Origin: a virus | Direction: 5' to 3' (one strand) | Virus record (IMG/VR): IMGVR_UViG_3300028615_000012 | Span: 1-57,383 of that record | DNA length: 57,383 nt | In this document: positions 31,894 to 43,800 of the stretch, piece after piece | Layout: each line of letters opens with the position of its first letter | How positions within the stretch are numbered: position 1 is the stretch's first letter | Position numbers and translations under genes: made by a program | The notes under the pieces: model-generated | The model's database searches: none | Told to the model about the DNA's origin: nothing | What the model saw: only the letters and a program-made list of their open reading frames with translations

Positions 31894-32099
31894 GCCAGTC
31901 GCTCTTTGCTGGCGTATCCGATCGCGAGCGCGACCAGCGTCGCCAGACCACCCTCGAACCCCGGCGGCACCCGGCCGTACACTTCCGGCGCAAAGATAGC
32001 CAGCGCGCCCATTGCGATGCTCGCGATGGCGCCGCCGAGCGCAGCCTTTTCCAGCTTGCGCGTCGGTTTACGATTGTTCTGGTTGATCAGTTCAGCCAT
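31890..32099 (-). CDS. putative holin
   Basis: 69 residues from ATG 32099 with GGAGG upstream. Two hydrophobic helices (AALGGAIASIAMGALAIFAP and GLATLVALAIGYA) with a short charged N-terminus, upstream of the spanin genes, fit a class II holin that releases the endolysin. Confidence 0.65.
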   Translation of the reverse strand: MAELINQNNRKPTRKLEKAALGGAIASIAMGALAIFAPEVYGRVPPGFEGGLATLVALAIGYASKERLA

Positions 32100-32113
32100 G
32101 CCTGCCTCCATGC

Positions 32114-32155
32114 AAAAAAAGGGTCTGGCCGGAGAAACAGCAAAAATCCGGCCAG
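32114..32155 (-). terminator. intrinsic terminator upstream of holin gene
   Basis: A perfect 9-bp stem (32125-32133 with 32147-32155), 13-nt loop, followed leftward by a seven-T run (complement of 32114-32120). It would reduce transcription of the lysis genes relative to the structural genes. Confidence 0.9.
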
Positions 32156-32189
32156 CAAGCCCCTGCCGCTGTTCTCCTTCGGGGCGCCC

Positions 32190-32558
32190 CTATGAGAATC
32201 GGTTGACGACCTCGTTGTTCTGCGACTCGATGCGAATGCTGGCGCCGGCCGCCTCGAGCACGATCGTCTGCTCGACCGTCTCGATCGAGCCGGCAGCTAC
32301 CGCGTCAGCCTCGTATTCACCGTCGTTGCTGCCGGAGCCGACAACCTCGATGATCTCTGCGTCCTCGAATCCAGCCAGACCGCTACCCGAATCGCCGATC
32401 AAGTCCGGCGCGGTAAAGTCGATGGTTGTCGCAGGACCGACCAGCTTGTGCCGGCGATCTTCACGATTGGGCTCGCTGTTGAGCCCGTAAGTGTAGCGGT
32501 TCACGCGCCGATTGCGATTGCCGCTCGAATTGTCAAATCCCGGTTTCCGTACCGCCAT
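32190..32558 (-). CDS. small acidic virion-region protein
   Basis: 122 residues. A basic N-terminus (RKPGFDNSSGNRNRRVNRYTYG) followed by an acidic beta-rich part (DAEIIEVVGSGSNDGEYE, VLEAAGASIRIES). No family recognised; precedes a terminator. Confidence 0.6.
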   Translation of the reverse strand: MAVRKPGFDNSSGNRNRRVNRYTYGLNSEPNREDRRHKLVGPATTIDFTAPDLIGDSGSGLAGFEDAEIIEVVGSGSNDGEYEADAVAAGSIETVEQTIVLEAAGASIRIESQNNEVVNRFS

Positions 32559-32570
32559 GATTCACTCCTG

Positions 32571-33026
32571 TCAGTTCGCACTCATGTTGCCCGGAGCCCC
32601 AGGGATCCGGACGTCAATGGTTTTGCAGGACTCATTCGACTGCGCCGACTCCTGCCCGTTCTTTGCAAGGTGCGTCGCCACGTAGCAATGCACCCCGTTT
32701 GGCTGATTGGCGTCCACGTAGGACGTCACCGTAGGGGCCACCCGATCGAGCTCGGTGTAGGCCCGCGGATCGGCCATGCCGGCGCCGTCGAGCGGGAACG
32801 ATTGCTTGTAGATGATCGTCGCCTCGAGCTCGTCGACCGTCAGCGCCGCGCCATCATCCCACTGTGTCGCGTTTGTCCACGACAGATTGACGTCGTCGGC
32901 CAGCACGATCGGAGCCGCGAAGCCCAACGCAATGAGCAGGCCGTAGACCCACGCCTTGAACTTGCGCCATTGCCGGCCGGTCCATGCCTTGAATCGAGCC
33001 CACCTCTCCGAGATCCAGTCCCTCAT
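32571..33026 (-). CDS. membrane-anchored fibronectin-like protein
   Basis: 151 residues. A basic amphipathic N-terminus with a membrane/signal helix (WVYGLLIALGFAAPIVLA) leads into a beta-sandwich-like domain (VNLSWTNATQWDDGAALT..., GVHCYVATHL) resembling fibronectin type III. It overlaps the endolysin gene (ATGA). Perhaps an exported adhesion or lysis accessory protein. Confidence 0.6.
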   Translation of the reverse strand: MRDWISERWARFKAWTGRQWRKFKAWVYGLLIALGFAAPIVLADDVNLSWTNATQWDDGAALTVDELEATIIYKQSFPLDGAGMADPRAYTELDRVAPTVTSYVDANQPNGVHCYVATHLAKNGQESAQSNESCKTIDVRIPGAPGNMSAN

Positions 33027-33475
33027 AACAGCCTCCGCACAGCAAGTAATCGGTCCCGAGGATACCGGGAAACCTTGACCGTGTCGCTCTGGTTGCCGCC
33101 CAGAACCTCGATCAGGCTGCCGAATACCCCGGCGTAAAAGCCCACATGTCCCGGCGCGTCAATGACCTCCGGGCCGTCGTCGGTGCCACGCTTGAGCACG
33201 ATGATGTCTCCCGGCTCCGCGCAGTCGAGCTCGATGCCGCGGCCGACCTCGAGCCAGCTGCGCGCCCGCAGATCCTTGGACCGCGGCGCCCGTGACAGCC
33301 ACGCGATGTAATTGACAAACGCCGAGCACCACGGGACCTCGTCATTCTGCGGCCAGCTGTTGTCGAGTTTCAGCATCGACATGATCTGCGGATTGTCCAC
33401 GGCGCCGCCGACCTCTTTGATTGCGAGGAATCGCTCGGCCAGATCGAACATGTGCCCGCGTGTGAATTTAGTCAT
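33023..33475 (-). CDS. endolysin (CHAP/NlpC-P60-like amidase)
   Basis: 150 residues from ATG 33475 (ATGA overlap). PWCSAFVNYIAWLSRAP places the catalytic Cys at about residue 50; GHVGFYAG supplies the His at about 110 and GGNQSDTV the third residue near 128, matching the TIGR02594 cell-wall hydrolase family. No signal peptide, so a holin would be required. Its neighbours are the metallopeptidase-like protein and membrane lysis genes. Confidence 0.85.
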   Translation of the reverse strand: MTKFTRGHMFDLAERFLAIKEVGGAVDNPQIMSMLKLDNSWPQNDEVPWCSAFVNYIAWLSRAPRSKDLRARSWLEVGRGIELDCAEPGDIIVLKRGTDDGPEVIDAPGHVGFYAGVFGSLIEVLGGNQSDTVKVSRYPRDRLLAVRRLL

Positions 33476-33822
33476 AGCTCTACCACCCCTTGTTCGCGCC
33501 ATCGGATCTCGTCCTCGTTGAGCGGATCGTCCTCCCGCTGATTGGCTTCGACCTCAAACGGATTTTTCTTGTAGCCGTAGCGGATCTGATACCAGATGTA
33601 CGTCGAGTAAAACTTGAGCCGGCCGAGGCTGGCAACCTGATAGCAATGCTGTAGCTCGTGCCGATACAGCCGATCGGTCGCCGACTGATACCACGCCTTG
33701 TAGACGTCGTCGGTCCGGTCGTAGTCGACGTGCTTGACTTCCCGCAGCCACATCCAGGGCCACAGCACCATGCCGCGCGCCCAGAACATCCACCATGCGT
33801 TATTGACGATTTTGAAGTTCAT
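33472..33822 (-). CDS. HExxH metallopeptidase-like protein
   Basis: 116 residues from ATG 33822 (TAATG overlap). YRHELQHCYQVASLGRLKFY contains a zinc-binding HELQH at 55-59, followed by an aromatic stretch (STYIWYQIRYGYKKNP) and FEVEANQRE, where the Glu could be the third ligand. This layout resembles small DUF4157-like peptidases. It may aid entry or lysis; substrate unknown. Confidence 0.7.
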   Translation of the reverse strand: MNFKIVNNAWWMFWARGMVLWPWMWLREVKHVDYDRTDDVYKAWYQSATDRLYRHELQHCYQVASLGRLKFYSTYIWYQIRYGYKKNPFEVEANQREDDPLNEDEIRWREQGVVEL

Positions 33823-36800
33823 TACGGTCCAAGCCTCGTAAGTGTCATCCAACATCCACGGTGCATAACGACAGCCGTTGCGTCAGACACGTTTTGTGCC
33901 CACTGGAAATCGAGCGTACCGCCAGTCGTGGCGTTGGTGGTGAAGTGCGCAATGACATGGACACCCATCTGCCCCACGCCGCTGCTGCTGATACTGATTG
34001 ATGTCTCGATAGCTCGGACAAGTTCTGATGATGGCGTGGCAGAAAAGTCCTGCCCTGCGTGTTGCTTCCAATAGCCTTCTTGCGTCGTCTGACTGAAATT
34101 GAATCGCCACTTGAAGTCGGGGTTTGGGTCGCCGTCATAGCTAAAGAACATGTCGATTCGGTACGACGTGTCGGCCTCGAGATTCCACCCGCTAAGGTGC
34201 GTATCGTTGGTGAACGTCGTGCTGTTGCTAATCGACTGGCTGGCTGTCTTGTATTTCGTGACCTCGTGGAATTGACCGGCAACCGGAAAATCTTGGCCGG
34301 TATCGTCCGTAAACATGAGCGTGTTAGGAGCATCATTTCTTACCCACAGCTGACCTTGGCCGGCCAGATCCGTCGACGCCGCAGCCCGCTCGACGATGTA
34401 GACAACCTGCGAGCATTCCAGATCGCCGACGATGTCGACCGTAGTGGCCTGAATGTCAATCTCCGTGACTACGCCAGCGTTGCGGAATATCTGGAACACA
34501 TTGAAGTCCAGAACATCCGAATCGTCGTAACCGGAGAGGAACAGATCGCCGGCCGACTGGCGCCAGCGATAGACCTTTTCATCCAGAGCGGCGTCAGTCT
34601 CGCGAACCTCGATGTATGGCGCCGTCCCTTCGATCTCGAGATTGCCGGCGACGTCGAGCACCGTGCCATCCCACGTCAGGTTTGCGCTGCCCTCGATCTC
34701 GTCGGCCGTTGCCGCACCGACTGCGATCTGGTTGTCCGCGATGGATCCACCAATGGATGCGGCCAGCAAGTCGTGATCAGTGCCGGCGTCATCGGTAAAG
34801 ATGATCGTGTTCGGCGTGTCATTGCGGACCCATAGCTGACCTTGGCCTGCGGCAGGACTATCGTTGGTTGCCTGCTCGGCAAGGAATAGCGGTGCGTTTG
34901 CGGCGACCGTGAACGAGCCACCTGAGCCCGTTGTCCATCCGGCCGTAATCGTCGTCGACTGAGCGCCGACATCGTTCAGCTGCCAGTCGTTGCCGGCGTC
35001 ATCAGTAAACATCGGCACGTTTGGCGTGTCATTGCGGACCCACCACTGGCCTCGCTTCGCAGCATCGGCACCTGCAGATGCGCGCTCCATCTGGTACAGA
35101 GGCGGGCCGGCAGTCGACGCCATATTGTTAGCGCCGATCTGGACGTAATTGGCAATGCCGTTGGCTTGAAATACCGGAAGCGTACCGTCTTTGTCGTAGA
35201 CCTCGAATAGATCCGTTTCAAGCTGAATGCGACCGGTGCCAGCAAGGCTCTGCGTTTCGATTTTGAGAATCGTGCCGTTGGCGACGTACTCGCAGACCTG
35301 CGTCGCGCCGTCCCATTGTTCGATGATCGAGGCGCCAGCCGATTCCGGCCGAATCCGCACGTTGGCGTTTTCTCGCAAACCTGGAAGCGGGCTGCCGCCG
35401 GTCGTTACCTCCCCGTAGTACAGTGAAAACGCAGTCGTTGGGGTTTCAACAGCTGGCTCCGGCGACAGCGTAATCTGGACTGGCGTCGTGGCTGCCCAAA
35501 AGGTTCCTGAACCGTCTTTATTGACACAGGCAACCTCGAAATACCCGGTTTGCTCGGTCACGGAAATAACGGCGAACGTCTGCCAAGTAGAATCATCTTC
35601 TGGGTCGACAAAAGTCATCAGTGATCCCTGAGTAAGCCGGCGCAGGAGATCCTGCCTATCCGTGCCATCGGCATCGAGATCGTCAATGGACATCCGCTGT
35701 ATCGAGCCAATGGTTAAGCTATCGAAACGGAAGTTGCCGTTGCCGGGGTCGACTATTGTCGTGCCCGTGTCGTAATTCCACGTACTTGTGTGCGGTGAAA
35801 ACCCGCCCGCCGGGCTTGGGTCGCTCGTCAGATTGCTGAACGTGAACATCATCGGCTCACGCACAGTCGTCGAGAAGGCGTTGCCGTTGGCGACATACGC
35901 GACCGGGATCTCCCACCAGCCAGTGTTGTCGACTGCCGGACCGGTTGCCTCGTACACGGCCCAGACCGCGAGATCCTTTGTTTCAGCAATTCGGATCTGA
36001 GTACCGGCCTGTATGGCGCTCAACAGGCCTGCGGGATCTCGGAGCGTCAGTCCACCGTCATCGACAGCGATGGCCGTCACCAACGTCTGATCAGCATTGT
36101 TGAGTTTAAACCGCTGCTGCGTCGGGTCGCTCATGACCTGATTTGTATAGTCGTAGTCCCAGTATTCGGCGGTTTGGCCAAGATCGTAGACGGTCAGCGC
36201 GCGCTTGAGATCATTCGACACACCGGTCACGGTCTGGGCAACTGCAAGACCACCGTTGTTCTGAGCTCGCGCCCGCATAACTTCTGACGAGCCCGCATAG
36301 AAAAAGCTGGTTTCGCCGAGATTGTCGCACCGAACAAATGTCAAATTGCCGATACGTAACTCCACATCTCGACCGGCGTTCGCGTTCAGAAAAGTGCTGC
36401 TGTTCTGGTTGTGCTCGAGAAATGTGTGAGCAGAGCCGCCAGCCAGCGTCGACTGAATACGCACAGAATCATCTTGAGAGAAGTTACGGATCTCAAAATC
36501 GCCATTGCTTTGCGGTCCGACGTGGGCGTGTACGGCGCCGGTGTCGTCCTCGAAAACCAACCGCTTCTCCTCGGTAAAGCCAGTATTGACTCCGCGGATC
36601 CGCGCGTTGACGGTGTCCATGACAAAGTCGGTGCCCTTGAACTCGATCGGCAGCGTCGGTGCATTGAACCACCACAGCGCGCCGGTGTTTTGCACCTGCG
36701 CCAGCGCGATGACGCCGGTGTCCTCGCCGTACATGTTGAAAATGGCTTGCTGTGCATCGCCGCGGAGCGTCGACGACTCGCCGATCGTGACGACGGCATT

Positions 36801-37856
36801 GGCGTTCTGATCCGGATTGATGATCAGATTGTTGATGCCGGGGCCGACCCGCATGGTCGTGTTGGTCGCCGAAGCGTCGTAGACCTCGAGCGAATTGTCG
36901 ACGGCGTTGTACCGAATGTTGATCTCGCCGCCGGCCACGGTGCCGAACTGAACCTCGCCAGCGTCGTCCAGGATCAGATTCGATCCCGTGAGATCTATGT
37001 CGTTGGTCGTCGTGTTGCCGTTGTCGGTAACTGACTGCAGGGTATCGACGACGTTGAGCACCCAATCGGTGCCGGCGTCGTCAGTAAACACGAGCACATT
37101 CGGCGTGTCGTCACGGACCCAGATCGTCGCGAACGACGCGATCGGGCCGGGGAGCGGATTGGTTCCAGAGTTGCGCTCACCCATAACCAGCACGGCGCCA
37201 TCGGGCGCGCCGTCACCGAGAATTCGGAACTCATCGAGCCCGGTGAACTGAAACAGATCGACAATGCCCGTGGCACTGATCTGCATACCAGTCGGTGACA
37301 CGCTGCCGATTTCGACTGTGCCATCGGCCGTCGTGTTGCCGAGCTCGATGCGGCCAGCATTGCTGATAATGAACGCCGGCGTGTAAGGCGTGGCCGGGTT
37401 GATGATGATGTCGTTGGTCGTCGTGTTGCCAACATCCGTGACCGCCTGCAAGCCAGCCGCAGCCGGATTGTCGGGATCGAAATAGATCTGGAACGCGAGC
37501 GCATCGGTGCCAATGCGAATCGGATCAGTGTCGGTCGTCAGGATATACATGATCGGGTTGTCGCTACCCGACCGGCCGGCCGTGATCAGTGTGCTTTCGG
37601 TCGCGTCTCGTGTGCCGTCGAAGTCCGGCGCACGGCTCCATGAGCTCGAAAGATTGACCTCCCAGATCCCGTTCTCAATCGGGTTGGTCTGGCCGTAGAG
37701 CAGGATTCGATCGCCGTCACTCCATGTCCAGCCGTCGATCGGCCCAGGATCCCCGGAGAGCACCTGATTGACGTTTGTCGCGCGCTTGACCGGGACCTTG
37801 ATGGCCTTGCTGGCCAACACGCCATTGAATCTGTCCGTTGAGTTACTGACTGCCAT
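33822..37856 (-). CDS. large tail fibre protein with repeats
   Basis: 1344 residues. The N-terminal ~160 residues share the anchoring-domain layout of the junction-spanning fibre (ATNVNQVLSG, NPIENGIWEV, RAPDFDGTRD, NTTTNDI). At least four repeats of the type WVR(N/D)DTPN-x4-FTDDAGTDW occur near residues 245, 945, 1010 and 1175. The rest is beta-rich and the C-terminus forms a small domain ending CWMTLTRLGP. It probably binds the host surface. Confidence 0.85.
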   Translation of the reverse strand: MAVSNSTDRFNGVLASKAIKVPVKRATNVNQVLSGDPGPIDGWTWSDGDRILLYGQTNPIENGIWEVNLSSSWSRAPDFDGTRDATESTLITAGRSGSDNPIMYILTTDTDPIRIGTDALAFQIYFDPDNPAAAGLQAVTDVGNTTTNDIIINPATPYTPAFIISNAGRIELGNTTADGTVEIGSVSPTGMQISATGIVDLFQFTGLDEFRILGDGAPDGAVLVMGERNSGTNPLPGPIASFATIWVRDDTPNVLVFTDDAGTDWVLNVVDTLQSVTDNGNTTTNDIDLTGSNLILDDAGEVQFGTVAGGEINIRYNAVDNSLEVYDASATNTTMRVGPGINNLIINPDQNANAVVTIGESSTLRGDAQQAIFNMYGEDTGVIALAQVQNTGALWWFNAPTLPIEFKGTDFVMDTVNARIRGVNTGFTEEKRLVFEDDTGAVHAHVGPQSNGDFEIRNFSQDDSVRIQSTLAGGSAHTFLEHNQNSSTFLNANAGRDVELRIGNLTFVRCDNLGETSFFYAGSSEVMRARAQNNGGLAVAQTVTGVSNDLKRALTVYDLGQTAEYWDYDYTNQVMSDPTQQRFKLNNADQTLVTAIAVDDGGLTLRDPAGLLSAIQAGTQIRIAETKDLAVWAVYEATGPAVDNTGWWEIPVAYVANGNAFSTTVREPMMFTFSNLTSDPSPAGGFSPHTSTWNYDTGTTIVDPGNGNFRFDSLTIGSIQRMSIDDLDADGTDRQDLLRRLTQGSLMTFVDPEDDSTWQTFAVISVTEQTGYFEVACVNKDGSGTFWAATTPVQITLSPEPAVETPTTAFSLYYGEVTTGGSPLPGLRENANVRIRPESAGASIIEQWDGATQVCEYVANGTILKIETQSLAGTGRIQLETDLFEVYDKDGTLPVFQANGIANYVQIGANNMASTAGPPLYQMERASAGADAAKRGQWWVRNDTPNVPMFTDDAGNDWQLNDVGAQSTTITAGWTTGSGGSFTVAANAPLFLAEQATNDSPAAGQGQLWVRNDTPNTIIFTDDAGTDHDLLAASIGGSIADNQIAVGAATADEIEGSANLTWDGTVLDVAGNLEIEGTAPYIEVRETDAALDEKVYRWRQSAGDLFLSGYDDSDVLDFNVFQIFRNAGVVTEIDIQATTVDIVGDLECSQVVYIVERAAASTDLAGQGQLWVRNDAPNTLMFTDDTGQDFPVAGQFHEVTKYKTASQSISNSTTFTNDTHLSGWNLEADTSYRIDMFFSYDGDPNPDFKWRFNFSQTTQEGYWKQHAGQDFSATPSSELVRAIETSISISSSGVGQMGVHVIAHFTTNATTGGTLDFQWAQNVSDATAVVMHRGCWMTLTRLGP

Positions 37857-37858
37857 GT

Positions 37859-40800
37859 CTAATCATCCCTGCTCGGCCCGAATAAATACTCGTACAGGGC
37901 CGTGTCATCATCCTCGAAAATTGCCCGATATGTCTTGCTGATCTGGCCAGTCGGCGTGTGTGTTGCTGTACCCACGACATCGAGGAACGCATCGACGGCC
38001 GCAGCATCCGCCTCTCCTTGTCCGGCTTGCTCGATCAGTCGCCAGCTGTCGTTCAAGAATACTCCGACTGGCGTGTTGCCGCCGCCATACTTCGCGGCGA
38101 GGAGCTCGCGGGCATACGGTACACCGGAAATCATTGAGTCTGCGGTGACTGCTGCAGTCCACTTGGCCCACTCCTCCGGCTCATCTTCCTCCTCCGGAAG
38201 CCGGTTATACAGTAGCGCGGAGGCCATGCCCTCGACCGTGAACAGAAGGAACATGTCGGCCGTGTACTTCGCAATCTGAGCCGGACTACGGAAGTTGGTC
38301 GACTTGGTTTTTTCGTAAGCAATGTTGCCCTTGGCCAGCATGTAGGACAGTAGCGTCGACCATATCCTGATCCACTGGGACTGACGGTTTTTGCGCAGGC
38401 CGCTGGTGCCACGCTCGAAACCAGAGCGATCAGAGAAAAAGCCGCTGGTCTGTGATGCCTCGACCTGAGTGTCCGCGTAAATGACCGCGTCGGCCTCGGA
38501 GAGCTCGAGCTCATTCAGCCCCTTGTGGTAGGCACCGAGCCATGTCGTGATGTCGACCACCTGCTGCGCTTTGGCGATCGGGAGAAAATACGTGTAGGCG
38601 AGCCGCGTCATAACGACTTTACTGGCCGTTGGCGTCGTGCCAAAAATGCTCTCGAGATGCGCGCGAGTGTCCTGCACGTCCTTGTTCCACGCGCCGATCT
38701 CATAGCGAGCGTTCAGAAACTTCGACGTTTCCATGACATGCTTCCACGCGGCCCGCGGATTCTGCATGAACTTGCCGAGGCCGCGGCCGTAGTGTGTCGC
38801 GCCGATAACCGCAATCGTCTGAAAGACGCCGGTGAACTGCAGGAACATGACTGCCATGTTCCAGCCGAGTTTCGCCTTTGTGAATCCCGTGCGTATCCAA
38901 GCGGTGCTCGCCTCCCAGATGTTTTCGCTTGGGAGCTCGCCCACGGCCGCGTCAGTGAGCCAGAGATTGAGCGCCTCGAGGGAATGCTCGTTGCCCGTTT
39001 TCTTGAACGCCTTGCGGACCTCACGGGAATCGAGCAGCCGCTTGATGTAGAGCGTTTCATCGCCTATGGCAATGTCGCGAATAACCTCGCGCAAATGCGT
39101 GTCGATATTGTTGAGGCCCAGTCGCACCACCTTGCCGTGATTGCGAACGCGATTGTAGGTTGCGCCGGCTCGCGTGTTCGCTGTCACCATTGAGCCGAAA
39201 GCGACCCGGTTGAACTCGTCCTGTATGTCCTGCGGCGCCGCTTCGGCCTCATAGCTTGAATCGTATCGGAGCGGATAGTAGCCGCCGGCCAGCGTTACCT
39301 CAGTGCCGTCGGCCGTGCGGATCGTGAACGGCAACGGCTCCACCTTTTGCGGAGCCACGCCGCGTCGACGCTTTTCAGCCTCGAAAATCTGATCTCGATA
39401 GGTGTCCAGATAATCCCAGATCCCCTGCACAAAACCCCAGTCCTGCGCCGTCAGATGCGCCAGCATTTCATCCACAGCCTGCTGCGTAAACACTGGTGCA
39501 CCCTCGTCCACGCCGCCCAGTAACGCCGCTCGGTTCGACTGTGACCCCCAGTTAAGCGCCACGGACAAAATCTCCGATCGCGAATAGGTGCGATCCAGCG
39601 ACTCGATCCGAATGTTTCGCTTGGCCAGCTGACCGAGCTCGGCTTTCGAGTAATGCTGTTGATAAATTTTGGACACATCCTCCTGCGCCTTGTGCAGCAT
39701 CGGGATCAATTTCTCAGCGTAAGCCCGCCGCATTGGCGCAATGATTCGCCGGGTCAGCGCACCAAATCCGGCGTTATCCAGGACGCGGGCAATCGAACTC
39801 GGTCGCAACCATGTGCGTATGCCCTGATCAATGCTCTTGCTAACCTGCTCGCGACCAGTGCGGACGCCACCCGGCCGGAGATCAATGCGCTCATTGTTTT
39901 CAAACAGTGACTCGACGACGTCGGCCTCGGCTTCCGAAAAGTCGACCCACTGATCGTTGACGTAATGCTTGTTGCTCGCGACCGCGGAGTGCTCGATCTG
40001 TTTGACCAGATCGCGCATGCCCATGAATTCCTCGAGCGTGAGATCCTGCCAGTTCACGCGGTCATCAAAGATCCGCGCCAGTGTCGAAGGCGTGACAATG
40101 AACCGGCCCTTTTCTACGTCGTCACGAAGGCTCTGCAGTCGCTTATCCATGTCGACCTGTGTCAGCGATCGACGGCGCAGATCAACCCCCTCGAGGATTG
40201 CCTGTATGTCCTCGAGCACACCGGCCTTACCCATCTTGCGTTGAATCGTTGGCCGATTGAATTTCGACAGATACCGCTGGCCAGCTTGTGCATCGCGCTG
40301 CGCTTTGTTTGCCGCGCGCCACATCTCGAGCGCATTGATCTGCTGCATCTTGTGCTTGTAGGCGGCCTGATAGTCTCGTCGCCGCATTGCCTCGAACGCC
40401 ATGCGTCCCGCTTTTCGCTCGGCCGCGAGATACTGGTGCGGCTTGATGTTGCGGATCTCTTTGGCTGCAATCGCCTGCCGGGCGGCAGCGCGAATCATCT
40501 GCACTTCCTTGCGACTTGGCAGCTGCGCTTTGTTGGCGGCGATGGCCTCGCGCTCCTGCCGACGCTCGGCCTGCTGCGCAGCGCGTACTGCCGGCCTGTC
40601 CTCGCGAACCATCCGCCGGAGAGCTCGCAGTTCTGCAGCAAGGATTTCCGCGCGCTTGTGATCGTGTACGGCGCGCACGGCATTGTCAGCCAATGTGCCG
40701 TCCGTCAATGGATCCGGATAGAGCTCGAGCATGCGGCGATCGGTTTCGGCTTTGATCCACGCCTTCATCTTTGGCGCCTTGATCATCTCCTCGATCATTT

Positions 40801-43800
40801 TCATGGCGTCTTTGTAGCCGAACATCTGCGCGGCTACCTGGACGTCGGTGCCGCCGTCCCGGCTGTAGATGTACGGCTTCGGCAGGCGATTGAGCATGGA
40901 CTGATCGCCGGCAACGAGCTCGAGCAGGGATTCTTTGTCGATCTTGAACGGGGCCGTCGGCGACGGCTCACCGTTGGGCTGCTGATCTTTTTGCAGCTTC
41001 GCAAGCGCCACATAGACGCGCGTGTTGTACGCCTCCTCCTCCACTTCGGCCTGAATAGCCTTGCGCTGCTCCTTCCACCACGCCAGCTGATCACGCCGCA
41101 TGGCTTTGATTAGCCGTCGTGTCTCGCGATCAACAGCATCATCATGCGCCGCCTGCAGTCGTCGCTTGTAGAGCGTGAACTCCTCCTGCGACATGCGCGC
41201 CTCCTCGGCGTTCAGGAACAGCGCGGAAAAGCCGTGTGACTCCTCGGCCAGTTTGATCTGCTCGTCACTGGCCAGCATGCGGTCCATAACGCCGCGGACC
41301 TCGTCGGTTAGCTCGACATTGGCCATCTGCGTCAGCTTGCGGTAAATCGCCTGCAGCCAGCGACGGAACGCATTGAACGAATCCTGTAGCTCGAGACTGG
41401 GGGCCTTGCCCTCCATCGTGTATTTCTCAAACGCCCGTGCCCACTTTTCGTGATGCTCGGTTGTTATCTGTGAGCCATCGGTGACGCCAAGGAAATTCAG
41501 AATTTTCGACCAGTCATCTTTGATCTGTTGCGGAGCGTCCTCCATGGCAGCAACACGACGCATGACTTCCAGATACAGATGCCCGGTTTCGTGAATGAAC
41601 GTCGAAAAGTCCGCGTTCTCGGTCAGACGGATGTAGCCTCGGCGCAAATCATCAAAGTCGATGTAGCCTCGCTCGTCCTGTTTATAGCGCCCATCCTTCG
41701 GCGGGATCGTGCCCTGATCCGCGCGGCTTTTGAGCTCGTCGCCGTACAGGTGATCCAGGAACCGGAAGTCATCGGCGAAATTGACGATGTTCTGCACCGC
41801 CTCGGTCGCCAAGTCGGGTGTAACCATGGCAAACGCCGATGCGTTTGTTGCATCCAATGCCTGAAAAAATGCCGCCGCGCCACCGCTCGATCGCAAGTTT
41901 TCCATCTGCTCTGTTGTCAGCGCGATGTGACCGATCAGTCGGTGTCGATTGTCGAGCAGATAAACGCCGGGATTTCGGCCAGCCTGCCGAATCATCGTGC
42001 GCATTGATTCGGGTCCTGTAATCGGCGCGGCGTCTGAGGGCGCAGCGACCAGTATTCGTTCTGTAACCGGAACACGCTTTTTGCGCCGCGCTTTTGTCGG
42101 CACGATCGGACCCAAGTCGCTGCCGTCTGCCGCCATGCGCCCCGCCTTACCGCCGGCGGCGACAATCACATGGCCCATGATGGTGACGCCGGTGCCGGCC
42201 AGCGTGTCCTGCAGCTTTTTCGTAATTCGCGCGTCGGCTTGTGACGGCTCGTTTTTGCCCGAAGGATGGTTGTGGCCGAACCAAACGTATTTCGCGCCCT
42301 TCGTATTGTGGATAGCGCCTGCCAGAACACTCGGAAAGACACCTGCGCCGTCCGTCGTGCCCTTCGTATGATGTATGACGGCGATCGGTTTTTGCTGCTC
42401 ATCCAGCACCAGCGCGACGAAATTCTCCTGCGCATTTTTTCGCACAGGCGCCAGAACATGCGCGGCATCTTCCGGTGTTTCGACCTTGTCAATGCCGATG
42501 TTAAATTGCTTGGTTTCCTCGTGCTTGACGCGAATCTTGTAGTTCGCAATAGATTCGGATTCGCGTATCTTGCCGGACAACGCGGCCGCACCGTACATGT
42601 CGCTGTCGACTGGCTCGCGCACCATATCGTCGCCGTCCTGTTCGGCAGGATTCAGTCCAGTCGACGTGTCGATGTAGTTACCGCTTTCATCGACGATGAT
42701 GCCGCGGTCCGGCTCCTCGAGCACGGTCCGAGGATCCTCGAGCAGCTTGTGCAGCTGGCTGTTCTGGCCAGCCTGCGGATTGACTGCACCCTCTGGCGCT
42801 ACAATGCCTCCCTCTCGATAGCCCGCCGCCACTCGATCACGCTGGCTGATTCCCGTAGCAGCTGCAGCGCCCGGTTGTACTTCATCTGCAGCACCCGGCC
42901 GTTCTGCACCCCGAGGCTCTGGTTGCGTAGGGTCAGTAATATCGCCTCGAGTTCCTCTTTGTTCTGTCCCGACATCTTGGAGGCTGTTGCCAAGATTGTT
43001 GAAAGAGTCGATGTCCTGCGCGTCCGCGAGCCACCGGTAGATTTCGTGGTTGGCATTGAGCGTATCCTCCAATCGTTTCCGCAACCCGGCCATGACTTTC
43101 GGCTCCTGGATCGCGGTCGCCATGGCGTTCTGCAAAGCAAAAATAAAATCATTGTCGTGCGACCACTCCGCGTAGTGAGCAATCTCGTGGATCATCGTGG
43201 TCAGCATCGACGCGGCTGTTACGTTGGCCGGCACTTCCCGGCCGTCCGTCTCGGCACGGGTACGCAACTCGCGAGGATCGGCCGCCGGGTTTATAAACAT
43301 CATCTGGCCCGGCACCTTGGTATGGACGCCGTAGTGCATCGGGCCCAATACGCTGACGCCGGCACCTATCTTGTCCAGACCGCCAAACATGTTTTTGTCG
43401 CCCTTGACGGCGATCAAATTGCGGGTGTCCAAAAACACCCGGCCGATCTCGTAAAAGTATTTATGGACCCGCTCCTCGCCGAACTTGTCGTAGAGCGCAT
43501 CCATGAGATCCGAGCCGGCGTACTCCTCGTGAGTCGACAACAATAGCTGGCGATCGTCTTTGAATTTCTTTTGGTTGTGCAGGATTGGTTCTTTGTTCGG
43601 AATTAAATCCTGATCGACCTGATACTCCGAAGTATCTACCCCGCTCAGATCTCGCATTTCCTCCGGCGTAATACGCTGCTGCTCGATGCCATCGACCACC
43701 AGAACACCGTCACGAACCTCGAGCATCGAACCCTCATCGAGACGCTCGACCAGACCTCCCCGCTGCCGCTCAGGCGGTTCCAGTTTGAGCTCGGGGCCGC

